Positions 55,705-64,000 of a DNA stretch of 64,000 nucleotides are shown one piece after another. The notes below the pieces were generated by a model. The model was not told the origin of the DNA and ran no database searches. It was given only the letters and a program-made list of their open reading frames with translations. Source of the stretch: JAAYED01 sp040772225 (GTDB lineage Bacteria > Chloroflexota > Anaerolineae > UBA1429); contig JAXGYO010000002.1 in the NCBI GenBank assembly GCA_040772225.1, forward strand, positions 1 to 64,000, in the 5' to 3' direction. The position numbers and the translations under genes were made by a program. Within the stretch, counting starts at the first letter, position 1, and each line of letters begins with the position of its first letter.

Positions 55705-55746
55705 CCCTCACCCCTCCCCGTTAACGGGGGAGGGACGAGGAGAGGG
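55705..55746. repeat. REP-like palindromic extragenic element
   Basis: CCCTCCCC (55712-55719), centre GTTAAC, GGGGAGGG (55727-55734), within a C-rich then G-rich context (ACCCTCACCC ... GAGGAGAGGG). This is the style of dispersed extragenic palindromes common in such genomes. Confidence 0.55.
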
Positions 55747-56000
55747 CTTGAGCGCGCCTCGAATGCGGGCAGCGCGGCGGACTTTCGAGCCGGCCGGGGG
55801 CTCCGGCCCCGGTGCAGGCGGCGCAGGGTACTGCGCTCCGATCCCGCTCTGCTGTACTGGTTGGGCGTGGTAACCGGGACAAGGGGAATGGTAATGACGT
55901 TGAGACGTTGAGACGTTGGGCCGCAGACGGCCTTGACGTGAATATGCTCCGTAAACCTGCGCAAAACATTGGGCCGCATAGCGCAATTCGACCGAAACCA
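55747..56000. other. Intergenic region, no gene seen; short tandem repeat inside
   Basis: No supported coding sequence. Three 8-nt units ACGTTGAG/ACGTTGAG/ACGTTGGG lie at about 55897-55920. Confidence 0.4.
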
Positions 56001-56029
56001 TTGTTCTGGCGCAGGCCACTCTGTATAAT
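56001..56029 (+). promoter_or_regulatory. Promoter of the protease gene
   Basis: TTGTTC (56001-56006), 17-nt spacer, TATAAT (56024-56029). Confidence 0.7.
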
Positions 56030-56125
56030 GTATGCGAAATCCAGGCCGGGAGCCAGGCCCGCGTGGGGGAGGGCGGCTGCCAGCAGGGCAATCGCGGCAC
56101 GAGTCTATAGCGCATAAGGAGACGT

Positions 56126-57815
56126 ATGGTCACGAGTCGTGCGTTGCGCGCGCGTTCATCTTACTGGCCTTGTTGGCCATGGCTCTCTCCGGCTGCGGCG
56201 GCCAGGAGCCAGTACCCACCCACCGGTGGTGCTGGTGGTGACGGCAACGCCGGAGGCAACGGCCAGGCCCACGGCGACACTGGAGGCCACTGACACTCAG
56301 CCTGTCGGGTCCAAGGTGGGTCCATCGGGGGCACCACCTCTGAGGCGACGGACGAGCAGGCCGAAGGCGCTCTGGTCAGCGGCGCGGTCGATACGCTGCA
56401 GGCGTGCTGGCGCAGGCCAGATTGAGGCGCAGGAAGATGTTGTCGACCCCGAGTTTGGCTACCAGGCGAACTCCGCCGGTCGCAGCTCGGGCTTTTTCGT
56501 CAACGCTCAGGCCTGGCGATCACCAACAACCATCTTGGCCACCGGCGCCGCGTTTCTCAAGGTGTTTGTATGGGTGAGACCAAAGCGCGTAACGCACGCG
56601 TGCTGGGCGTCTCGGAGTGCTCCGACCTGGCCGTGATCCGGTGGAGGGGGACCTCCACCGCCGGTGGTACGAGGGCGCGTCGACCGGGCCTGGAAGTGTA
56701 CGTGGCGGGCGCCGCGCTGGGCGATCCTGGAGTACACCCTGACCCGTGGCATCGTCTCAAGGAAAAGGCCGACGGCGACACGGGCTGGGCCTCTATCGAC
56801 TATGCCATCGAGCACGACGCGGCCCAGCACCCGGGCAGCTCGGGCGGGCCGCTGGTCAGCAAGGATGGCGCCGTCGTGGGCGTCGCGCCTGCAACGACTC
56901 AGGCCAGGGGTTTGCGTCGGGCGTGAAGGAGTGGAGAAGAGTCTTTGACCAGTTGGCCACGAGAACAAAGATGTCAACTCTATCGGCGTGAACGGGCAGA
57001 TCGTCGGTGACGGCGCCTATTCCGGCATGGGTGGCGTCGGTCGAGTCTGGCTCCCACCCGAACAAGGCTGGCATCAAGGGCGGAGACCTGATCCTGGAGT
57101 TGGAAGGGCTGACCATGGGCATGGACGGCACTATGGCGGACTATTGCAGCGTGCTCAAGAGCCACACAGCAGGTGACACGTTGTCGGTACGGAGTTCTGC
57201 GCTGGGTTTCGGGTGGAAATCCGCCGAGGGCCAGATCAACGGTCGCGAACTCGCGGTAACCGAGGTGCTCCAGGAAGAGGAGTACGCCGGCGGCAGCGGC
57301 TCTACCGGCAGCACCATGACCATCCAGGGCGACGCCGGCACTGGAGATGGACGTGCCTTCAGCTGGGACGAAGTGGCCAGCGATATCTGGTACGCCGATG
57401 ACGGCGCCATGATCGGCCCGCGGCTCATCGCAGCACCGAGCGTCGATGCCTTCCTCAACTCGTACGACGCGGACGGCGTGGTGTACATCGGGTCCGTCTC
57501 GCTGCTGGATGGTATGACCCGGAGTCGTTCTTGAACGAGACGAACTCGGAGATCCGCACCAACAATGCGTGCGAGACGATCTATGACCGGCAAAGACCTA
57601 CTCGGACCCTTCGCCGGCGGCGTGATCGACCTGTACGACAGTTGCGGCTCGAGCGGAAGCATCGCCATCGTTGCGGCGCTGCCCGGACGAGATCGCGCCT
57701 ATGCTGGTCGTGTGGATTCAGTACCACGGCACGGGGGCAAGGCGGCGTCGAGACCATTCTCGACTCCTTCTGGGTGCGGGCATCATCGAGTAGAGCGGGC
57801 CCTGGACCGGGCTAA
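56126..57815 (+). pseudogene. Secreted trypsin-like/PDZ serine protease lipoprotein, frameshifted
   Basis: ATG 56126 follows AAGGAGACGT. Across frames: lipoprotein signal FILLALLAMALSGCGG, Thr-rich linker VVLVVTATPEATARPTATLE, protease blocks GRSSGFFVNAQ, a His block around 56525 (TNNH-like), CSDLAVIR (Asp), GSSGGPLVSKDGAVVGV (catalytic Ser, about 56835), then a PDZ domain SHPNKAGIKGGDLILELEGL (57050-57110) and a C-terminal domain SEIRTNNACETIYDRQ ... FAGGVIDLYDSCGSSGSIAI. HtrA/DegP-like extracytoplasmic quality-control or processing role. At least five frame changes; the end at 57815 is approximate. Confidence 0.7.
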
Positions 57816-57991
57816 CCATAAAGACCCGCCCCAGGTGGCGTCCACCGGATCGATGAACGCTGCCACGGAGGGCGGAGTTTTCCTCCCCCACATTGAGCAT
57901 ATCTGCTGTCCCCGAATCCGCGGACAAGTCCTGTGGGCGCGCCAGACACGCGGTTTCGCGTCCAGGAGTCGCGCCGGTATAGTCTTCGGTT

Positions 57992-58446
57992 ATGTCCGAT
58001 CCTCCAAACGCAAAGGCCCTGATGGCTCGAATTATCAACACCGCCAACCCCGGCAAGCTGCGAAACCAGGCGCGCCGCACCATCGCCGAGATGCTGCGCC
58101 ATCTGATGACCAAGGGAACTCTGGACGACGAGGCGCGCGACATGGTGGCGACCATCGTCTATGCACTGCGCGAGATCGACGCCACCATTGAGGTGACCAC
58201 TGAGGCCTGGGAAAAGCGTGACTATTACCTGAAGGCGGACAAGTTCCGGCTGGAATGGGAGTGGGCGGCGCCCGCCGCCGACCGGCTGGAGGCCATCGTG
58301 CGCTGGAACAAGTGGGATCGGCTGCCCCAGGAGATCACTGGGGCTGGCGCAGCGCTTTGCGGACGTCAAGATCGTCAAGTTCACCGCCCGTGCTGAGGAC
58401 ACCTGGCAGGGCAATTACCGGCAGTTGCTGGCAGAGCGGGAATAGC
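57992..58446 (+). pseudogene. Small helical protein of unknown function, one frameshift near the end
   Basis: ATG 57992 opens MSDPPNAKALMARIINTANP, then LRNQARRTIAEMLRHLMTKG and ATIEVTTEAWEKRDYYLKAD, a charged, largely helical protein. Near 58331-58334 an extra G breaks the frame; skipping it gives LAQRFADVKIVKFTARAEDT and a stop at 58446, just before a terminator, about 150 residues in total. TATAGT lies 9 nt before the ATG, so the transcript may be leaderless. Not recognised. The indel fits the error-rich block. Confidence 0.55.
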
Positions 58447-58447
58447 G

Positions 58448-58476
58448 GCGGGCCACCCGGAATCGGGGTGGCCCGC
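58448..58476. terminator. Bidirectional terminator hairpin
   Basis: GCGGGCCACC (58448-58457) with GGTGGCCCGC (58467-58476), between convergent genes. Confidence 0.75.
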
Positions 58477-58502
58477 TGTGTGCGTACCGTTAACGTCGGA
58501 CG

Positions 58503-59340
58503 CTAGACGATGAACTGCTCCAGGTACTTTTTCGCCATCAGCAGGCCCTTTTTGTTGAGATCGACGCTGCCGTAATAGATCTCGTCCTCGTGCTCAATGG
58601 CCAGGACGTCATCGTACCCGACCTCGTTCAGCGTCGCGATAAAGTGCGCCCAGTTGATCGAGCCGGCGCCAGGCAGGCGGTAACGCCACCAACCTGCGAA
58701 CGGCCGATTGTTGGCCAGCGCCTTGCCAAAGATGCCGTACTCGTACAGCTTGTCGGCAAGGCCTCGGTGTCCTTGGCGTGAGCGTAGTAGATCCGGTCGC
58801 CAAGCTCCTTGGTCGCCCGGATATAGTCGATGCCCTGCACCACCAGGTGCGAGGATCGAGGCAGATGCCCAGGCTGCGCGAGGGCACGGCGGCAAAGACC
58901 GCGCGGATCAGCTCCAGCGTGATGCGCCAGCCACTGGCCGTGCGCGTGATGAATCTCCATTACCAGCTTGAAATGCTTTTTCTCCGGCGGCGTATTCCGC
59001 AATGGGGCCGTAGCCCTTGGCGAAAACGTCGATGCTCTCCTCGGTGGTCATGCCGGGCTGGCGCCGAATGCGGGATCATCGCCCTGGTGACACCCTTGTT
59101 GACTGCCTCGTCGATGATCGCAAAGGCCTCCTGCTGGGCCGCAACCCGCGCATCCTCATCCAGCGTCAGTACCCGGGGTCGCAGATGCGTGGCCCCCACC
59201 TCGATCCCGATCTCTGCGCAGGTGTCGATGTGCTCCACCTGTGCGTCCACGGCCTCGAATCCGTTGTCCGCCCCCCACTGAGCGACCTCCTCAAAGGGCA
59301 GGGCGCGCATATCCTTCACCGTCATAAATCCCAGTCGCAT
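58503..59340 (-). pseudogene. Sugar phosphate isomerase/epimerase (AP endonuclease-2 type TIM barrel), frameshifted
   Basis: ATG 59340 with AGGAGAG upstream. First frame MRLGFMTVKDMRALPFEEVA and NGFEAVDAQVEHIDTCAEIG; middle frame KKHFKLVMEIHHAHGQW and YIRATKELGDRIYYAHAKDTE; last frame INWAHFIATLNEVGYDDVLA, IEHEDEIYYGSVDLNKKGLL to 58503. Together a complete IolE/sugar isomerase-like barrel of about 280 residues with metal-binding Glu/His pieces (VMEIH, YAHAKD, AIEHED). About four indels. Probably sugar or inositol catabolism. An IS110 element sits just upstream of its ribosome site. Confidence 0.72.
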
Positions 59341-59383
59341 GAGTTCTCTCCTACTAGAAATGTGAGTAGAAATGTACTACGTT

Positions 59384-59558
59384 GGTTTCAGGCGGGGATG
59401 GGAGATCGGAGGATGGCATGGCTTGTGGGCCATCGAGCCCGTAAAGGAGGGTATCCCCGATCTTCCAACCCTGGATTAGTTGGTTGGGCCTTGAGCCCGT
59501 GTTATGAAGGAGGCCAGGGGGAAGATCCTCTTCCGGCTTCCATCCCCGCCTGAGAACC
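59384..59558 (+). ncRNA. Candidate bridge RNA of the IS110 element
   Basis: Structured region directly upstream of the transposase. A perfect 14-bp outer stem (59388-59401 with 59540-59553). Inside, helix AGATCGG/CCGATCT (59403-59409, 59457-59463, extended by GGAT/ATCC) and helix CCCTGG/CCAGGG (59469-59474, 59514-59519) each enclose a related module (GGGCC-GAGCCCGT-GGAGG; starts 59427 and 59486). A hairpin GGAAG/CTTCC (59520-59534) follows. Two similar internal loops in the left non-coding end is the layout of IS110 bridge RNAs (target and donor loops). An alternative pairing GATCTTCC/GGAAGATC also exists. Confidence 0.6.
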
Positions 59559-59576
59559 ACAAAGAAAGGATTTGCC

Positions 59577-60782
59577 ATGGACACGGACACCTCTCGAACA
59601 CCTGTCGGTATCGATCTCGCCAAGGACAGTATCGCCGTGGCCGTCGGTGACGGCGATACTGAGGTCGTGCGAGCCTTTCCCCTTTCCCGAGACGGGCTCG
59701 CCGACCTGATCCGCTTCCTGGAGCCCTATGGGCCTTTCCCTGAGACCTTTGTCTTTGGTCTCGAGGCGTCTGGCCCTTACACAGAACCTCTTCTGTCCTG
59801 GCTCCTTCAGCGGAACGCCCGGGTCTTGCAGCTCAATCCCCTACTGATCTCCCGTTTCCGCCGTGCACAGTCCCTGCGCCGCACCAAGACTGATGCCATC
59901 GATGCGCGCACCATTCTTCACTTTATCGGGCAGTTGCCCCCTTCCAGCGTGCAGCCCTGCGAGTTAGGGGATGATCTCCAGACACTCGCCGCCGAGTACG
60001 AGCAGATCACTCAGCAAGTGGCGCGTCTCAAGACCCAGATCCGCCAACAAGTACACACGCTCTTCCCTGAGTTAGCCGACTCCAGTAGCCTCTTCTCACA
60101 GCGCATCTTGGGCCTTCTGCTGGCTCTCCCCTCCGCACACGCTATTGCCAAGGCCACGCCGACTCAATTGGAGGCCGCCTGCACAGACCTGCCTTCCGGG
60201 CGACGATCTCGGATTACGGCTCAGTCTCTTTACGATTCGGCCTGCGTCTCCATCGGTATCTCTACCCCCCAGCGCGAGGCCGTGCTGCAAAGCAAGATCC
60301 GTCAACTCCAGCACCTGGTCCAGGAGAGCAGCATCATCCGAAATGCTTTGATCCGGGCCGTTCGCGCCGCTCATCCCGTAGCCTGGCGCCTCCTGCTGAG
60401 CATCCCGGGCGTGGGCCCCATTTCCGCTGCGCTCTTCCTGGCTCAGGTTCGCTCACTCTCGCGCTTCGCGTCCCACCGCCAGTTGTCCGCCTTTATCGGC
60501 ATAGATCCCACAACCTACGAGTCCGGACAATTCAAGGGCCAGGGGCATATCAGCAAACGCGGCAGTCCCCATCTACGTCGCACCCTGTACCTCATGGCCC
60601 AGTCTGTAGTCCGGTACAGCAATACCTTCCGTCTCTATATGACCCAGCTCCGCGCTCGCGGAAAAGCCTATCGTGTCGCCGTGATTGCCTGTGCCAACAA
60701 ACTCCTACGCGTGATCATGGCCCTAAATCGCTCGCGAAACCTATTTGTCGACAGCCCAGTCCAGGAGGTTTCTCATAGTTGA
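59577..60782 (+). CDS. IS110-family DEDD transposase/recombinase
   Basis: RNA-guided recombinase of the IS110 family, 401 residues, ATG 59577. The N-terminal RuvC-like DEDD domain shows GIDLAKDSIAVAV (first Asp), FGLEASGPYTEPL (Glu) and RRTKTDAIDARTI (Asp pair). A coiled-coil middle part follows. The C-terminal Tnp_20 domain shows LLLSIPGVGPISAALFLAQV, FIGIDPTTYESGQFKG and SKRGSPHLRRTLYLMAQS with the catalytic-type Ser. Intact, unlike the frameshifted genes on its left. Confidence 0.93.
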   Translation: MDTDTSRTPVGIDLAKDSIAVAVGDGDTEVVRAFPLSRDGLADLIRFLEPYGPFPETFVFGLEASGPYTEPLLSWLLQRNARVLQLNPLLISRFRRAQSLRRTKTDAIDARTILHFIGQLPPSSVQPCELGDDLQTLAAEYEQITQQVARLKTQIRQQVHTLFPELADSSSLFSQRILGLLLALPSAHAIAKATPTQLEAACTDLPSGRRSRITAQSLYDSACVSIGISTPQREAVLQSKIRQLQHLVQESSIIRNALIRAVRAAHPVAWRLLLSIPGVGPISAALFLAQVRSLSRFASHRQLSAFIGIDPTTYESGQFKGQGHISKRGSPHLRRTLYLMAQSVVRYSNTFRLYMTQLRARGKAYRVAVIACANKLLRVIMALNRSRNLFVDSPVQEVSHS

Positions 60783-61222
60783 CTCCTTTCCGCATGACCG
60801 CTGCCCTCCTCGGTCAGACGGCTCAAAACACCGGCTATTGCCAGCGTCTTGTGTCACTCGGGCTTCCTTTGGCGCAGATCCAGCGAAAGCACAACAGCCC
60901 GACAGAGCAAACCATCAGGCTGCGTTCTTTCCACACACTATCTCCTCCCATCTTGCGCCCGAGAAACACATGGGTGAGACGTTTCTGTCGTCACGCTCAC
61001 CCTTGAGCCGATCATCAGAATAATGGTAACACACAGCGTTCCAGGTGTCAATGGATTTCCGCGAAAACGGCAACTTTATGAGAAATACCGAAGGGGCGCA
61101 GTACGATCAGGGACAGAAAGAACTAGAACGTGTGCTCATGACCATCTCGTCGAGGACAGGATAGAGCAGGGCACACAGTGCGAATTGTTCCCGGCTCGCC
61201 GCTGGTCTGGGGCGCCCAGGTG
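60783..61222. other. Intergenic region between IS110 and the hydrogenase operon
   Basis: No supported gene. It holds the undefined right end of the IS and an inverted repeat GGGTGAG/CTCACCC at about 60970-61005. Confidence 0.4.
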
Positions 61223-61606
61223 CTAACCCGCGCTCTCCCCATGCTCGTCCATCAGCCCCTCCCTGCACGCGTTCCCTGCAGGATATCGCGGGTATCGCCG
61301 GATCGCGCCGGACGGGCAGGCCAGCTCGCACAGCCCGCACACCGCGCAGCGATCGTGGTAGACGCGCATGCGCCAGCCATCCTCGCGATTGCCAAGCAAC
61401 TCCAGTGCGTTGGCGGGGCAGGCTCGCACACACAGGCCGCACCCGCGGCACAGTTGCATATCTACAATCACAACGCCCTGATAGTTGGGAGAAATGACCG
61501 CCTCGCTCCTCGGGAAATCCACCGTGTCTGCGCCCCGGCGCAGACCGCGAAGGAGATGCTTTAGAAAGTAGCTGCTAGAGCTCGAGCCGGCTTCTCTATG
61601 AGGCAT
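61223..61606 (-). CDS. 2[4Fe-4S] ferredoxin subunit of group 4 [NiFe] hydrogenase (EchF/HycF-like)
   Basis: Iron-sulfur subunit of 127 residues linking the hydrogenase catalytic module to ferredoxin. Two cluster motifs: CRGCGLCVRACP and CAVCGLCELACP. N-terminal part YFLKHLLRGLRRGADTVDFP resembles NuoI/HycF. ATG 61606 lies three bases after the membrane-subunit stop, with GGAG inside that gene. Last visible gene of the operon. Confidence 0.85.
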   Translation of the reverse strand: MPHREAGSSSSSYFLKHLLRGLRRGADTVDFPRSEAVISPNYQGVVIVDMQLCRGCGLCVRACPANALELLGNREDGWRMRVYHDRCAVCGLCELACPSGAIRRYPRYPAGNACREGLMDEHGESAG

Positions 61607-61609
61607 CTG

Positions 61610-62542
61610 TTATGCTCCTATGAGCAAGGCGACGAGCAGCTGTGCCAGGCCCAGGGGCACAAGCGTGCGCCAGCTCAGTTCCGCGACCTGATCCACCCTG
61701 AGCCGGGCATACAGCACAGCCACTAGCGCAAGCCCCGCCATGTACAAGGCGATCTTGACCGCATAGACCCAAAAGCCCCAGTATGTCCAGACCTGGTCGG
61801 CTCCACCCAGATAGACAGCAGCCATGAGGTTTATGCACACGACTGTCTGGACCCAGGTGCCGAGGCGCCAGAGAGCCAACTTGCGGCCGCTGTATTCGGT
61901 TAGCGGTCCTGCACCGATCTCGGCCTTGGCATGAGGTGCGTCCAGAGGCACGCGCTCCAGTTTACCGATGAGGCCCAGGGTTGCTACTACAAAACCCAGA
62001 GGCATCGCCAGGATGTGCCAGCGGTAACCGTTCTGTAACTGCATCAGTGTGCTCATCTCCCAGCTGCGTGCGTAGGCAGCCGGAGCGGCAAGGCCAAGGA
62101 GCAACGGGACCTCATAGTTCAGGTACTGAAGCAGTACCCGGTTGCCCCCGAGCACGTTGTATACGCTCGGGACAATGAGGCCAGCGAGAAATAGGGCCAG
62201 TGTGGGCAAGCTGAGCAGGAACAGCGCCACAACCAGGTCTCCTTCGAACGATACGATGGCATGATTGCCCACCGGAACCATCAGGCCGGCAGTCAGGCTG
62301 CATGCGAGCGACATGACAGGGAGAAACGCGGCCAGCCGACTGTCCGCTCCGACGGTCGTGATATCCTCTTTGGCCAGCAGCTTGATCAAGTCCGCCAGGG
62401 GCTGGTAGATCGGCGGTCCGATGCGACCCTGAAATACGGCGATAACCTTTCGATCCACCCAGGCCAGCAGGAGACCCACCACCACCAGGTACGTCGCACC
62501 GGGAAAGAGCAGCATCTCAGCCAGCGTTCGGATCTCCGTCAC
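61610..62542 (-). CDS. Membrane subunit of group 4 [NiFe] hydrogenase (NuoH/EchB/HycD-like)
   Basis: Integral membrane protein of 310 residues with about eight helices, anchoring the catalytic arm and taking part in ion translocation. GTG 62542 follows AAAGGGC. Family signature near the N terminus (WVDRKVIAVFQGRIGPPIYQ) followed by PLADLIKLLAKEDITT, and the conserved acidic loop LDAPHAKAEIGAGPLTEYSG. Between the large-subunit gene and the ferredoxin gene. Confidence 0.9.
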   Translation of the reverse strand: MTEIRTLAEMLLFPGATYLVVVGLLLAWVDRKVIAVFQGRIGPPIYQPLADLIKLLAKEDITTVGADSRLAAFLPVMSLACSLTAGLMVPVGNHAIVSFEGDLVVALFLLSLPTLALFLAGLIVPSVYNVLGGNRVLLQYLNYEVPLLLGLAAPAAYARSWEMSTLMQLQNGYRWHILAMPLGFVVATLGLIGKLERVPLDAPHAKAEIGAGPLTEYSGRKLALWRLGTWVQTVVCINLMAAVYLGGADQVWTYWGFWVYAVKIALYMAGLALVAVLYARLRVDQVAELSWRTLVPLGLAQLLVALLIGA

Positions 62543-62554
62543 GTAATGCCCTTT

Positions 62555-63637
62555 CTATCTGTCAGCGCAAGCCATGCACAGGTCGCTTCCCGCCACCACG
62601 GCCGCCACATCTCCGGTTTGGAGGCCCGGTAGCAGCACCTCCATCACCAGCAGGGTTGGTAGAGTTGGCGTCCGTACATGCACTCTGGCAGGGCTATCGG
62701 TGCCATCAGACCGAACATAATAGAATAGCTCGCCTCGCGGAGCCTCTACGCGAGTGATTGCCTCACCGGCCGGCACACGCCGGGGCATGCGGACGCTGAG
62801 GGGACCGTCAGGGACGTCTACCAACAACTGCTCGCACAGCGCGACGCTGTGCCTGATCTCCTCCACCCGCGTCCAGGCTCTGGCCAGCACATCGCCACCG
62901 CCTGTGGTCGCCACGGGGACATTGAGCCATTTGTATGCGGCGTAGGGGGCATCGCGACGTATATCCATGGTAGATCCTGAGGCTCTGGCGATGGGACCCA
63001 CCACGCCATAGGCACGGGCTGTATCCAGCGTCAGGTGACCGATGCCCTGCGTGCGTTGATGAAACGACCGGTCGCGTTCGACCAGGTCGACAAAGATACT
63101 GAGATGCGCTCGCAGCCCCTGGAGACGCTCGCGAGCAGCATCGATCTGGTCTGGAGAGAGATCTTCACGAACCCCGCCGATGACATTGGCGCCGTGTGCG
63201 ATTCGTCCGCCAGAGATCATCTCCATCAGATCGAGGACGTGTTCGCGTTCCCGCCAGGCGTACATAAAGATCGTGCTAAAGCCTATTGCCTCCGCCAGAA
63301 CGCCTAACCAGAGCAGATGGCTGTGCAATCGCTCCAGCTCGCACAAAAGCGTCCGAATGGTCAGCGCGCGAGACGGCACCTCAAGACCCAGCAAGGTCTC
63401 TACACACTGGCAGTAGGCAGTCGTGTGGGCATGGGAGCAGATCCCGCAGATGCGCTCGACAACGGCCACGCCCTGCGCATAGCTGCGCCTCTGCAACAGC
63501 TGTTCGAGACCGCGATGCACATATCCGATCTCAACTTGCGCCGACGTCACATATTCTCCCTGCAAGTCGAGCACGATCGATATGGGCTCCTTGATCAGAG
63601 GATGCTGCGGCCCTACTGGCAGCGTCACTTCAGGCAT
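62555..63637 (-). CDS. Large subunit of group 4 [NiFe] hydrogenase (EchE/HycE-like)
   Basis: Catalytic subunit carrying the Ni-Fe site, 360 residues. ATG 63637 follows AGGAGA by 7 nt and overlaps the upstream gene by 8 nt. N-terminal PVGPQHPLIKEPISIVLDLQ, the L1 motif ERICGICSHAHT with Cys64 and Cys67, and the C-terminal motif SDLCMACADR with Cys354 and Cys357. All four Ni ligands are kept, which separates it from NuoD of complex I, although the usual Pro before the last pair (DPCxxC) is Leu. It ends close to the CxxC motif, with only three residues after it. Reaction: H+ reduction or H2 oxidation coupled to ion movement. Confidence 0.9.
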   Translation of the reverse strand: MPEVTLPVGPQHPLIKEPISIVLDLQGEYVTSAQVEIGYVHRGLEQLLQRRSYAQGVAVVERICGICSHAHTTAYCQCVETLLGLEVPSRALTIRTLLCELERLHSHLLWLGVLAEAIGFSTIFMYAWREREHVLDLMEMISGGRIAHGANVIGGVREDLSPDQIDAARERLQGLRAHLSIFVDLVERDRSFHQRTQGIGHLTLDTARAYGVVGPIARASGSTMDIRRDAPYAAYKWLNVPVATTGGGDVLARAWTRVEEIRHSVALCEQLLVDVPDGPLSVRMPRRVPAGEAITRVEAPRGELFYYVRSDGTDSPARVHVRTPTLPTLLVMEVLLPGLQTGDVAAVVAGSDLCMACADR

Positions 63638-64000
63638 CGGTTTTCTCCTGGCGGGCTAGCGGCGGAGGCCCGGTCCACTCCGCTGCGAGCAGTAGAGGCT
63701 TCAAACCGGGGTGGCCTACGAACCGTATTCCTAGCATGTCGTGGGCTTCGCGTTCGTACCAGCTGGCCGCAGGCAAAATGGGCGTGATCGAGGGGGCCTC
63801 GTTGCCGGGGCAGTGGACACGCAGCGTCAAACCAGCGTCCAGCCAGAGATGGTACAGCAGCAGGGTGCCGCTATCCGCCGGCAGGGCAGTGATGGCGCTG
63901 AGATGCACCGGCAGCCCACTGTCAGCCAGCGCACCAAAAGCAGCGAGCAGACACTCCGGCGGCCAGTCCAGCACGGTTTCCCCACCAGCAATACTCTCCC
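63630..64000 (-). CDS. 30-kDa (NuoC/EchD-like) subunit of the hydrogenase, 5' end outside window
   Basis: Accessory subunit beside the large subunit. The block WYEREAHDMLGIRFVGHPGL is the NuoC/HycE-N signature. A GTG at 63974 is possible, but the frame stays open to the window edge (ESIAGGETVLDW), so the gene may begin beyond 64000. Stop at 63630 overlaps the large-subunit start. Small subunit and Mrp-like antiporter subunits are expected upstream, outside the window. Confidence 0.85.
   Translation of the reverse strand, partial: ESIAGGETVLDWPPECLLAAFGALADSGLPVHLSAITALPADSGTLLLYHLWLDAGLTLRVHCPGNEAPSITPILPAASWYEREAHDMLGIRFVGHPGLKPLLLAAEWTGPPPLARQEKTDA

Larger units (their letters stand above)
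59357..60800 (+). mobile_element. IS110-family insertion sequence (ends approximate)
   Basis: Defined by an intact transposase and the structured left non-coding region. IS110 elements lack terminal inverted repeats and usually give no target duplication, so the ends cannot be fixed from one copy. The left end lies between 59357 and about 59388; the right end probably lies within some tens of bases after 60782. Confidence 0.7.

Noticed and set aside
60745..61023. ORFs after the transposase
   Set aside because: Overlap the transposase end in another frame, low-complexity, no ribosome site or domain.
62555..63637. Complex I NuoD
   Set aside because: All four Ni-binding cysteines are present, which NuoD lacks.

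Overview
The window looks like chromosomal DNA of a high-GC, probably monoderm Chloroflexota bacterium of the Anaerolineae/Caldilineae type. This rests on gene style, not on a marker gene. It has Tat-type lipoprotein substrate-binding proteins with long K/V/E-rich linkers, Thr/Pro-rich 'TATP' lipoproteins, an NBR1-like Ig-domain lipoprotein, an LPXTG surface protein and many carbohydrate and sugar-acid genes. No rRNA, tRNA or CRISPR array was seen.

Layout. 0.1-5.4 kb: a peroxiredoxin whose active-site codon is TGA followed by a SECIS-like hairpin (probable selenoprotein), a PH-like membrane protein, a frameshifted lipoprotein, the msrPQ methionine-sulfoxide repair pair and a sodium:amino-acid-type symporter. 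5.4-16.2 kb: four tandem orphan family-5 solute-binding lipoproteins, each with its own promoter and terminator. The first two are almost identical, and the first three share a leader plan with a terminator-like hairpin. 16.2-21.5 kb: a HAD phosphatase, a tiny DUF4177-like protein and a minus-strand catabolic cluster (SDR, 2-hydroxyacid dehydrogenase, two HpcH/HpaI aldolase-family proteins). 21.7-34.1 kb: PH-like proteins, metallophosphoesterase, GH43 glycosidase, NBR1-type lipoprotein, YdcF-like and DegV proteins, a P-type Ca2+-ATPase-like pump, a LysM protein and an LPETG-anchored protein. 34.3-44.1 kb: a chimeric ureidoglycolate-lyase/MFS ORF, a six-gene minus-strand run (YibE/F to an Fpg-like protein) and a heterodimeric ABC exporter. 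44.2-49.8 kb: a sugar ABC importer operon with a promoter and palindromic operator, divergent from a DapA-family lyase and an enolase-superfamily dehydratase.

49.9-59.3 kb: a type III-like restriction-modification locus, a trypsin/PDZ lipoprotein, a small protein and a sugar-phosphate isomerase. All of these are readable but cut by many single-base frameshifts; several sit in homopolymers, which suggests a low-quality consensus rather than old pseudogenes. 59.4-60.8 kb: an intact IS110-family transposase preceded by a strongly structured RNA region that looks like a bridge RNA. 61.2-64.0 kb: the distal part of a group 4 (Ech/Hyc-type) membrane-bound [NiFe] hydrogenase operon, running off the window end.

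Taken together the genes suggest an organism living on plant-derived sugars and sugar acids, with peptide or oligosaccharide scavenging, oxidative-damage repair (selenoperoxiredoxin, MsrPQ) and hydrogen-linked energy conservation. The most interesting items are the selenocysteine peroxiredoxin, the candidate bridge RNA, and the repeated leader architecture in front of the solute-binding protein genes.
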